Of a stretch of DNA of 26,159 nucleotides, positions 1-7,002 are shown piece by piece. Each line of letters starts with the position of its first letter. Within the stretch, counting starts at the first letter, position 1. The notes beneath the pieces were generated by a model. The model worked only from the letters and a program-made list of their open reading frames with translations. It was not told the origin of the DNA and did no database searches. Position numbers and translations under genes: made by a program. The stretch covers positions 1 to 26,159 of the forward strand of contig JADKDT010000023.1 of the NCBI GenBank assembly GCA_016714465.1, in the 5' to 3' direction. The stretch comes from Candidatus Brachythrix odensensis (lineage in GTDB: Bacteria > Chloroflexota > Anaerolineae > J036 > Brachytrichaceae).

Positions 1-320
1 GAGCCGATGCAGCCGATCCTGACGGCGCGTGAGCTTGCGCCGTTGGATGGCCGTGAATGGCGTGCGTACGTGATGGGGCTTCCCTTCATGTATGCCGACT
101 ACGCGCCAATCAAATTCGTCGCCTACAAGATTAAGGCCCAGAACCTGGAACGGGCGGCCGATCTCCCCCCGGCGAATGACGGCCGAAAAACCATCGTCGT
201 GGCGTTGCCCAACAACTTCCCCGAGGATGACAAGGTCAAGACCCGCTACCGGGTGGCGAGGAGCGCGAAACCTACGACCAACGCGGGCGGCTTGTGTTCC
301 AGGTATATCGCTGCCAATGA
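1..320 (+). CDS. C-terminal end of a GT39-like membrane glycosyltransferase (partial, frameshifted)
   Basis: The 5' part lies outside the window. The frame open from position 1 reads a soluble C-terminal tail (MQPILTARELAPLDG...) up to about 245. It then appears to lose one C in the run at 249-253. Restoring that base gives YPGGEERETYDQRGRLVF and a stop at 318-320 that overlaps the next start (ATGA). As it stands the unshifted frame runs on to a stop at 325-327. I infer the family only from position: it directly precedes a GT39-like gene with translational overlap and a similar non-membrane tail. The fragment itself shows no diagnostic motif, so it could be another envelope protein. Confidence 0.5.
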
Positions 321-1510
321 CGATTGAATTCGCCACCGCGCGCCGGACCGTGAACGTGTGGCTGGCAGTGACCGGCCCCGCTTGCGGGCGGCATTGCGGC
401 CATCGCTCTGGCGGCCATCGCCGAGGCGCAAATTCGGGCAACAGGGTCCACCCTGGTGTCGGCTCTGCTCTATATCGCCGCGGGAATCCTGTTCGCTGTG
501 AGCGGCGCGCCGCAGCCTCCAGCCGAGGCGGATCTGGGTGACTCTTCTTCCATCGTTGTGCTGCCCGCCCGGCGCGCCAGGATCATCGCCTGGACGATCG
601 GGCTTGCCGGCATAGCCATTGCCGTCGGCCTTGGTTTTGCTTCCTTTCAGGCGCTGCGCCAGAACATCAAGTCGGCCAGTGGCTTCTGGTTGTGGATCGC
701 GGCCATGGCAGTGTTGACCCTGACAGCGGCGTTGGCGACGCGCCCGAATCTGTGGCCGGCCCGCTGGGGGTCTGTGATCTTGCCGCGATCTTTCGGAAGC
801 AGGGCAATCCTTCGTTATGCGCTGGTGGCCCTCTTCGTCCTCTCAGCGCTGGCGCGGTTGTTGTGGCTCGACCGCTTGCCGATCAGCATCAATCGCGACG
901 AGGGAGACAGGGCCGGCCGGATGGCCGTCGCCATCGCCCGAGGTTTCAATACGATCGGATTCTCTTCGAGAGCGGTTGGTACTTACATAAGCAACGCTAT
1001 TTCACCTTGCTGGCGGGCTTCATGAAGATCGTGGGTCTGGGATTTGCCCAGGCCAGGCTATTCCATGCCTTGGTCAGTCTGGCAACCGTGGGTGTCGTGA
1101 CCGTGACCGGCATCCGCCATTTTGGCTGGCGGGTGGGCGTGCTGGCAGGCGGTGTGCTTTCGCTCTTGGCCATCGGTCTGCAATTTGCGCGTGTGACCAC
1201 TGAATCGACCCCGACCGCGCTGTGTTGGGCGATCAGCATGTTGTCGCTTCTACGAAGCTCATCGGCGGGAAAGCTGTAGGCATGGGCGCTGGCGGGCATT
1301 TTGGGTGGCCTGTCGATCTATTTCTACCCGATGGGCCGGATGGGCGGTCCTGGCCGCCTCTGCGCATCTACGTTTTCATCCGCGGTCCTCATCGCGCGCG
1401 CGCATAGCGCTTGGCGCGGCGATTGCCGCCGCAGGCGCCTCATCGTCGTGGCCCGTATTTCGCCAACATCTGGAACAAGTTTCACGAGCTCACGCTGCGC
1501 TTTTGACCAG
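317..1510 (+). pseudogene. N-terminal half of a GT39-like (ArnT/PMT-type) membrane glycosyltransferase, broken by many frameshifts
   Basis: ATG at 317 overlaps the previous stop. Pieced across frames, the protein is a typical polytopic GT39-like N-terminus: hydrophobic segments (LAGGIAAIALAAIAEAQ, then LLYIAAGILFAV), a loop with acidic residues (ISINRDEGDRAGR, about 885-920), then ESGWYLHKQRYFTLLAGF and further membrane helices. The frame changes near 380, near 953, near 1338, around 1365, near 1445 and near 1500, with an in-frame TAG at 1277-1279 between SSSAGKL and AWALAGILGG. Each break is explained by one or two bases lost, gained or changed, and protein-like sequence resumes immediately in a new frame. 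That is either very recent decay or poor local sequence. GT39 enzymes transfer sugars from polyprenyl-phosphate donors at the outer membrane face. Confidence 0.6.
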
Positions 1511-3250
1511 ACCACGGCCCTGAACGTCGAGAACGCCGCCCGCCTGGTCTACTACAACCCGAAGTGGACGACGATCGAACTCCTCCTCGCCCAGCTCCAG
1601 CACAACCTTTTCTCCTTCAATCAGTTCGGTGACGGGGGCGGCTTCTATCCCACCCGCGAAGGCGTCGCCCAGCCCCTGACAGCGATGCTCATTTTGATCG
1701 GCATCGGATCTTGCCTGGTGCGTTGGCGCGATCCGCGCATCGTAGCGCTCAGTCTGTGGTTCTGGACCGGTATTGTGGGCATGATCGTCACCGTGGAGAC
1801 CCCCAGTGTGCAGCGGATGGGCACGGCCATCCCTGCGCTCGGCCTGATCATTGCCGTTGTCCTTGACAGCATCGCCCGGCGGATTGAACTGGCGGGCGCC
1901 TCCATCACGGTCAGCCGGCCGGACGGGGACGGCAGGCCAGACGTGGCACCAACACCCGAACCAGGCGCTGCGCGGGGTGTGGCGGGCCGGATTGGGCCCG
2001 CAGTGGCCCTGCTCGCCGCGGGGGCCATCATGGTTTCCGAGGGTGGCTATTACTTCGGGGTCTACGCTAAGAACGACTACTTCCTGCCCTGGAACGCTGA
2101 GGGCCACTTTGCGGCGGCTGAAGGCCCGAACACCATCGTGATGGCGCTCGGACGCGCTTATCACCTCATCACGGCCGGCTGGGTCGACTTGGTCGCCGTC
2201 GACACCCCCCACGCTGGCGTGAGGGCCCCGGGCAGTGTGTTGCCGTTGGCCCTGCCCCCCGACAAAAGCCAGACCTTCTACGTCTATCCCGAACAGGGCT
2301 ATGTGCTGCCGTATCTGCGGCAGCTTTACCCCGCCGCTTCGACAGTGATCGTCACTGATATGTCAAAGCTCGGCAATCCCGGCCGGGTGCTCTTCACAGC
2401 TGTCCGCGTGCCGCGCGAGGTGCTGGCGGCAACGCGAGGCGCGCGGGCAACCCTGCCGAGCGGCGCAAGCCAAACCGTTCTGACTCTGGGTGCCGTGCCG
2501 CGCGGTTTGACGAGCTTTCCTGCTGACCTGTCTTGGTCGGCGGGATTGCGCGTTGAGCAGTACGCCAACTACGCGTTTCGGGTCGGCCCAGGGCCGGCCC
2601 GGCTCACGATCGGCGGCAGGGAGATCCTGTCGGTGCCGGATGGACAGCCTGCCCGCCAGGTGGTGGTGTCGCTCGCGCGTGGCGACCATGCCGTGCGCCT
2701 GGATGCGACCCTGGCTTTGGCGCAAGCGCCCCAACCTCCGATTGAGTGGGCGCGGGTCAGCGACACGGCAGGTTCTGGCGCGCAATTCGGGCCGGTCGCC
2801 CGGTCGCTTCTGGATCCCGAGATGTCCGCCCCACGTGGCCTGGCCGGGACAGTACGCTACAACAATGCGCTGCAAGGGCAGCAGCTGCGCCTCGACAACG
2901 CGCTCTTCACCTGCTGCCTTTTCGACGAGACCCGGGCCGAGGGTCGGATGATTTCGGGGTTGTGGCTGGGATCCCTGCTATTGACAAAGGACGGCGAATA
3001 CGAGTTCTCCCTCACCGTGGAGGGCGAGGCGACACTAAAGATCGACGGCGCCACGGTCATCGAAGTAGACACTAATGGCGGGACCCGCGACCGAAAGATC
3101 ACCCTCGCGGCCGGCCAGAAGCCGATTGAGGTCGTTGTGAAGTCTCTGCGAGGTACTGGCGGTCTTGAGTTGATTTGGAAACCGCCCGGCCAGCGAGCGC
3201 AGCGTCATACCGCCATCGGCCCTGACGCCGCCGCCCGGAGCCGGCATTAG
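1301..3250 (+). CDS. C-terminal two-thirds of the GT39-like glycosyltransferase, with a PA14-like C-terminal domain
   Basis: From about 1510 this frame is clean to the stop at 3248-3250; the first ~70 codons look out of frame and belong to the damaged region. Visible parts: FDQTTALNVENAARLVYYNP, membrane helices (LTAMLILIGIGSCLV, IVALSLWFWTGIVGMIVTV, AIPALGLIIAVVLDSIA, PAVALLAAGAIMVSEGGYYF), then a long extracytoplasmic tail. Residues about 512-635 of this frame resemble a PA14 domain, a carbohydrate-binding beta-barrel: ISGLWLGSLLLTKDGEYEF followed by LKIDGATVIEVDTNGG and a closing GGLELIWKPPG. The domain could hold the acceptor glycan near the membrane enzyme. The fold assignment is by pattern only. 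The true start is at 317 if the frameshifts are sequence errors. Confidence 0.65.
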   Translation: MGGLSIYFYPMGRMGGPGRLCASTFSSAVLIARAHSAWRGDCRRRRLIVVARISPTSGTSFTSSRCAFDQTTALNVENAARLVYYNPKWTTIELLLAQLQHNLFSFNQFGDGGGFYPTREGVAQPLTAMLILIGIGSCLVRWRDPRIVALSLWFWTGIVGMIVTVETPSVQRMGTAIPALGLIIAVVLDSIARRIELAGASITVSRPDGDGRPDVAPTPEPGAARGVAGRIGPAVALLAAGAIMVSEGGYYFGVYAKNDYFLPWNAEGHFAAAEGPNTIVMALGRAYHLITAGWVDLVAVDTPHAGVRAPGSVLPLALPPDKSQTFYVYPEQGYVLPYLRQLYPAASTVIVTDMSKLGNPGRVLFTAVRVPREVLAATRGARATLPSGASQTVLTLGAVPRGLTSFPADLSWSAGLRVEQYANYAFRVGPGPARLTIGGREILSVPDGQPARQVVVSLARGDHAVRLDATLALAQAPQPPIEWARVSDTAGSGAQFGPVARSLLDPEMSAPRGLAGTVRYNNALQGQQLRLDNALFTCCLFDETRAEGRMISGLWLGSLLLTKDGEYEFSLTVEGEATLKIDGATVIEVDTNGGTRDRKITLAAGQKPIEVVVKSLRGTGGLELIWKPPGQRAQRHTAIGPDAAARSRH

Positions 3251-3335
3251 CGATCCTGTCTCACCGGCCGAGCTTGGGCGCCAAGCCGAGGACGTAGCGC
3301 TCGATTGGGGCCAGGCGCGCTAGCATGCGATAGCG

Positions 3336-3341
3336 TAGCAT
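3336..3341 (+). promoter_or_regulatory. -10 box (TAGCAT) for a leaderless transcript
   Basis: TAGCAT ends 7 nt before the ATG at 3349, and no purine-rich ribosome-binding site fits between them. The same arrangement recurs at five other genes here. A second TAGCAT lies at 3321-3326. No clear -35 hexamer is visible. Confidence 0.45.
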
Positions 3342-3348
3342 CGGGCGA

Positions 3349-4845
3349 ATGCACGAAAGCGAGTCTGCTGCCGGGCGCCAACCCATCTCAGATCTCCATG
3401 CCTTATTGCCAACTGGCAGCCAGCGGCAATTGGCTGCCCTGTCCCTCACCGTCATCGTCCCGGTCTACAACGAGCGGCACCTGGTCGCCACCAGCGTGGG
3501 ACGGCTGCTTGGGCTGACGAGCGAACTCATCTCGCGCCTCGAAGTCATCATCGTCGACGATTGCAGCACCGACGGCAGCCGCGAGGTGCTGGAGCGCCTG
3601 GCCGCCCAGGACGCGCGCATCCGCCTCATCCGCCACGCGCGCAATCAAGGCAAGGGCGCGGCCATCCGGACCGCCCGCGATCACGCCACCGGCGATGTGT
3701 GCGTCATCCATGACGCGGACATGGAATACAACCCAGAGGACCTGGCCCGCCTGATGCTGCCCTTCATCCGCGAAGGCGCGGATGCCGTCTTTGGCTCGCG
3801 CTATATCTCGGCCGAATACCGCCGGGCCCTGATGTATCTCCACACTCAGATTAACAACATCCTGACCACGTTTTCGAACTGGTTGACCGACCTCGACCTG
3901 ACGGATGTCGAGACCTGCTACAAGGCGGTCAAGACCTCGCTGTTCAAATCCATCCCCCTGCGCTCGAACGATTTCCGCTTCGAGGTGGAGCTGGCGATGA
4001 AGCTCGCCAAGCGCCGCGCCAGGATCTACGAAGTGCCCATCCGCTATTCCCCGCGCAGCTATGAAGAGGGCAAGAAGATTCGGGCCAGGGATGGTGTTCT
4101 CGCCGTTCTGGCCATGCTCAAGTATTCCATCGTCGACGATATCTATCGCGAGGATGAATACGGCTCGAACATCCTGAACGATCTGCAATCGGCCCGCCGC
4201 TTCAATCAGTGGATGGGCGACACGCTCCGGCCCTACCTCGGCGACCGCATCCTCGAGATCGGGGCCGGGATCGGGAATCTGACAAATCAGTTCATCCCGC
4301 GCGAGCTGTATGTGGCCAGCGACATCAATCCGCATTACCTGGAGTACATGCGCTCGTACGCCATCGGCAAGCCCTACCTGCGGGTGATGCGGGTCGATGC
4401 GGGCGCGGCGGACGATTTTGCCGATATTCAAGGCGCCTTCGACACCGCCATCATGATCAACGTGCTCGAGCACGTGCCCGATGAGCAGCTCTCCCTGCGG
4501 AATCTGCGCGCGGCGCTGGCGCCGGGCGGACGGGTCGTCATCCTGGTCCCGCAGCACCCCCGGCTGTTCGGCTCGCTCGACGAAGTGCTGGAGCACCGCG
4601 AGCGTTATACATCGGCCGGGTTGCGCCGCTCGCTCGAGACCGCCGGATTCGAGGTTGAGCGCGTCTTCGATTTCAATCGGATCTCCGTGCCGGCCTGGTT
4701 CTGGAATGCCCGGATTTTGCGCCGCCGCAACTTCGCCCGGCTGCAGCTCAAGATCCTCGAGGTGATCATGCCGCTGGTGCGCGGGCTGGACCGCGTCCTG
4801 CCCTGGCCCGGGATCAGCGCCATCGGTATTGCGCGCAAACGCTAG
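3349..4845 (+). CDS. Bifunctional GT2 glycosyltransferase / class I SAM methyltransferase (copy 1)
   Basis: 498 residues. The N-terminal ~265 residues are a DPM1-like GT2 domain: SLTVIVPVYNERHLV (32-46), IIVDDCSTDGS (67-77), NQGKGAAIRTA (99-109), the metal/nucleotide-sugar motif HDADMEYNP with Asp122-x-Asp124, FGSRY (148-152) and ETCYKA (188-193). The C-terminal domain (about 284-498) is a Rossmann methyltransferase with motif I ILEIGAGIGN (301-310), the acidic residue in YVASDIN (321-327), NVLEHVPD (371-378) and a PGG turn (392-394). No membrane helix follows the GT2 domain, so it is probably cytosolic or peripheral, acting on polyprenyl-phosphate or a nascent glycan and methylating it or a partner. 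The start is set by the ATG 7 nt after a -10 box. Both halves keep their key residues. Confidence 0.85.
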   Translation: MHESESAAGRQPISDLHALLPTGSQRQLAALSLTVIVPVYNERHLVATSVGRLLGLTSELISRLEVIIVDDCSTDGSREVLERLAAQDARIRLIRHARNQGKGAAIRTARDHATGDVCVIHDADMEYNPEDLARLMLPFIREGADAVFGSRYISAEYRRALMYLHTQINNILTTFSNWLTDLDLTDVETCYKAVKTSLFKSIPLRSNDFRFEVELAMKLAKRRARIYEVPIRYSPRSYEEGKKIRARDGVLAVLAMLKYSIVDDIYREDEYGSNILNDLQSARRFNQWMGDTLRPYLGDRILEIGAGIGNLTNQFIPRELYVASDINPHYLEYMRSYAIGKPYLRVMRVDAGAADDFADIQGAFDTAIMINVLEHVPDEQLSLRNLRAALAPGGRVVILVPQHPRLFGSLDEVLEHRERYTSAGLRRSLETAGFEVERVFDFNRISVPAWFWNARILRRRNFARLQLKILEVIMPLVRGLDRVLPWPGISAIGIARKR

Positions 4846-4855
4846 GCAAACGGTC

Positions 4856-4904
4856 TTCCTGAAGCGATATGCCCCGGCGGAGCCGGGGCATATCGCTTCA
4901 GGAA
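4856..4904. terminator. 23-bp perfect hairpin with 3-nt loop (element HP1)
   Basis: Arms 4856-4878 and 4882-4904 are exactly complementary around a GGA loop. It starts 11 nt after the stop of copy 1 and ends 34 nt before the ATG of copy 2. It could stop or stabilise the upstream transcript, but no T-run follows on either strand. Confidence 0.6.
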
Positions 4905-4924
4905 AACAACCGACGGCGGGACGC

Positions 4925-4930
4925 TAGAAT
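4925..4930 (+). promoter_or_regulatory. -10 box (TAGAAT) for a leaderless transcript
   Basis: TAGAAT lies 8 nt before the ATG at 4939 with no Shine-Dalgarno sequence between. This favours 4939 over the in-frame TTG at 4930, because the TTG overlaps the box. Confidence 0.5.
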
Positions 4931-4938
4931 TGGCGCAC

Positions 4939-6441
4939 ATGTCACCTGTCGCTGAAACGGCCGTCGCCGACCGCCCGCGCCCGTCCGAGTTGCTGGCCGC
5001 GCTGCCCACCTCCGAGGAGCGCCGCCCGCACGCCCTGGCTCTGAGCGTGTTGATCCCGGTCTACAACGAACGCCATCTGGTGACCGCCAGCGTCAATCGG
5101 GTCCTGGCCCTCAAGAGCGAGCGTATCTCGCGCCTTGAAGTGATCATCGTCGATGACCGCAGCAAGGACGGAAGCTGGGACGTGCTCCAGCGCCTGGCCG
5201 CGTCCGATGACCGGATCAAGCTCGTCCGCCATGAGAAAAACCAGGGCAAGGGCGCCGCGCTGCGGACCGCCCTCGAGCAGGCAACCGGCGACGTGTGCAT
5301 CGTCCACGACGCCGACATGGAGTACAACCCGGCCGACATTCCAGCCATCCTGGTGCCCTTCATCGAGGAGGGCGCCGACGCGGTCTTTGGCTCGCGCTAT
5401 ATCTCGGCCCAGTACCGCCGCGCGCTGATGTTCCGCCACACCCTCATCAATCGGACCATCACCGGGCTGACCAACTGGCTGACGGATCTGGATCTGACCG
5501 ATGTCGAGACCTGCTACAAGGCCATCAACACGCGTCTGCTCAAGTCCCTGCCTCTGCGCTCGAACGATTTTCGCTTCGAGATCGAGATCACAATGAAGCT
5601 GGCCAAGCGCCGGGCCCGCATCTTCGAGGTGCCGATCCGTTATCTGCCGCGCAGCTTCGAGGAAGGCAAAAAGATCCGCTCGAAGGACGGCATCCTCGCC
5701 CTGCGGGCGATGGTGACCTACTCGATCCTCGACGATCTGTATCGCGAGGATGAGGTCGGGGCGGGGATGGTCCGCAACCTGCAGAATGCCCGGCGCTTCA
5801 ACCAGTGGCTGGGCAGCACGCTCCGCCCGCTCCTGGGCGATCGCGTGCTCGAGATCGGGGCCGGCGCTGGCAGCCTGACCAGCCAGTTCATTCCGCGCGA
5901 TCTCTACGTCGCAACCGAAACCAATCCGACCCAACTCGACTACCTGGCCGGGTACTCGCTGGGCAAACCGTATTTGCGGGTGGTCAAGGTCGATCCGCTT
6001 GTCGGGTCGGATTTCGACGCGCTGGCCGGCCAATTCGATACGGTGGTGTTGGTGAGCGCGCTCGAGCGCTCGCCCGATCCGGTCGCGGTGCTGCGGAACG
6101 CCACCCAGGCGCTCATGCCCGGCGGCAAGATCGTCATCCTCACCGTGCAGCAACCTGCCCTGCGCGGCACGATCGATGAGGCTCTCGGGTATTTGCGGCG
6201 CTACACCCGGGCCGAACTGCAGTCCACCCTCGAGGCGGCTGGTCTGCGCGCCGAGACGATGTTTGATTTCAACCGCGCCTCAGCGCCGGGCTGGTTGCTC
6301 AACAGCCGGGTGTTCAAGCAGCGGTCCTATACGCCCTCGCAACTCAAACTGCTCGAGACCATCATGCCCACCATCCGGCGCGTCGATCGCTTTCTGCCCT
6401 GGGCAGGTTTAAATCTGGGGGCGGTGGCCGTCGCGGCATAA
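4939..6441 (+). CDS. Bifunctional GT2 glycosyltransferase / methyltransferase-like protein (copy 2, degenerate methyltransferase)
   Basis: 500 residues, a tandem paralogue of the preceding gene. The GT2 half is strongly conserved: LSVLIPVYNERHLV, IIVDDRSKDGS, NQGKGAALRTA, HDADMEYNP (Asp124-x-Asp126), FGSRY and ETCYKA. The C-terminal half keeps the Rossmann glycine motif VLEIGAGAGSLT, but the later motifs are altered. NVLEHVPD of copy 1 is SALERSPD here, and the PQHPRLFGSLDE stretch has become VQQPALRGTIDE, losing the usual His residues. I infer an active glycosyltransferase whose methyltransferase half may be inactive or changed in substrate. The ATG at 4939 is preferred over TTG 4930. It ends 16 nt before HP2 and converges on the minus-strand gene. 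Confidence 0.85.
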   Translation: MSPVAETAVADRPRPSELLAALPTSEERRPHALALSVLIPVYNERHLVTASVNRVLALKSERISRLEVIIVDDRSKDGSWDVLQRLAASDDRIKLVRHEKNQGKGAALRTALEQATGDVCIVHDADMEYNPADIPAILVPFIEEGADAVFGSRYISAQYRRALMFRHTLINRTITGLTNWLTDLDLTDVETCYKAINTRLLKSLPLRSNDFRFEIEITMKLAKRRARIFEVPIRYLPRSFEEGKKIRSKDGILALRAMVTYSILDDLYREDEVGAGMVRNLQNARRFNQWLGSTLRPLLGDRVLEIGAGAGSLTSQFIPRDLYVATETNPTQLDYLAGYSLGKPYLRVVKVDPLVGSDFDALAGQFDTVVLVSALERSPDPVAVLRNATQALMPGGKIVILTVQQPALRGTIDEALGYLRRYTRAELQSTLEAAGLRAETMFDFNRASAPGWLLNSRVFKQRSYTPSQLKLLETIMPTIRRVDRFLPWAGLNLGAVAVAA

Positions 6442-6456
6442 AGGCGCCGTTTTGCC

Positions 6457-6497
6457 GGGAGAGCCAATCCCCGGCGAAGCCGGGGATTGGCTCTCCC
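6457..6497. terminator. 19-bp perfect hairpin between convergent genes (element HP2)
   Basis: Arms 6457-6475 and 6479-6497 are exactly complementary with a GAA loop. The plus gene stops 15 nt to its left and the minus gene's stop codon (6499-6501) begins 1 nt after it, so it could serve both as a bidirectional terminator. There is no strong U-tract on either side. Confidence 0.65.
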
Positions 6498-6498
6498 A

Positions 6499-7002
6499 TT
6501 ATTGCGCGCCGGCCGGGGCGTTGACCTGGTAAATCAGCGTGCCCTGCTGGTTGTAGACCGGCGTCAGCGCACCCTGGGCGGCCAGGGCCGCGAACTTCGC
6601 CTCGCCGGCGGGGTAGTGGAACTTCTCGAGATTGCCGTAGTAGATGAAGTCGACGCTGTACTGCTGGAGCAGGCGCAGGGTGTCGGCCTCGCTGGCGGTA
6701 ACGAAAATCTTCAACACATCTCCGGTGCGCTGTTCGATCAGGGGCGAGCCGTTCCGCTGCTGGCGCTGGTGGTTGTCCCAGCCGATGAGGGTCGGCAGGC
6801 CGGTGTAGATCGCCACCCGGTTGCCCCACGCATACAGGCGCGGATGCGGATCGGCGGCCGAGGTCGCCTCGAGCACGACCGGCGAGCCGACGATGTTGTC
6901 GCGCAGCCAGCGAATCGCGGCCAGATCGTCGGAGAGTCTGATCTCGCCCTGCACGCGCCGCCCGTCACGGACCGTTTCGACCGGCAGCCGGGCGGTCTCC
7001 AT
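6499..7002 (-). CDS. C-terminal segment of the DUF2298 (YYY) protein, separated by a frameshift
   Basis: This 167-residue frame continues the preceding long minus-strand protein without a gap in content. The upstream frame reads APTLDGMKY and then leaves the fold, while this frame starts METARLPVETVRDG and continues into DLAAIRWLRDNIVGSPVVLE, YAWGNRVAIYTGLPTLIGWD and HQRQQR, which I recognise as the conserved soluble C-terminus of DUF2298 proteins. A net change of one base at about 7003 would join them. It has no promoter or ribosome-binding site of its own and its first Met is internal, so it is unlikely to be an independent gene. The stop is 6499-6501, next to HP2. Confidence 0.75.
   Translation of the reverse strand: METARLPVETVRDGRRVQGEIRLSDDLAAIRWLRDNIVGSPVVLEATSAADPHPRLYAWGNRVAIYTGLPTLIGWDNHQRQQRNGSPLIEQRTGDVLKIFVTASEADTLRLLQQYSVDFIYYGNLEKFHYPAGEAKFAALAAQGALTPVYNQQGTLIYQVNAPAGAQ

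Noticed and set aside
3403..6153. Long minus-strand open frames opposite both GT2-methyltransferase genes
   Set aside because: Antisense shadows with similar composition opposite two paralogues; no start signals or motifs.
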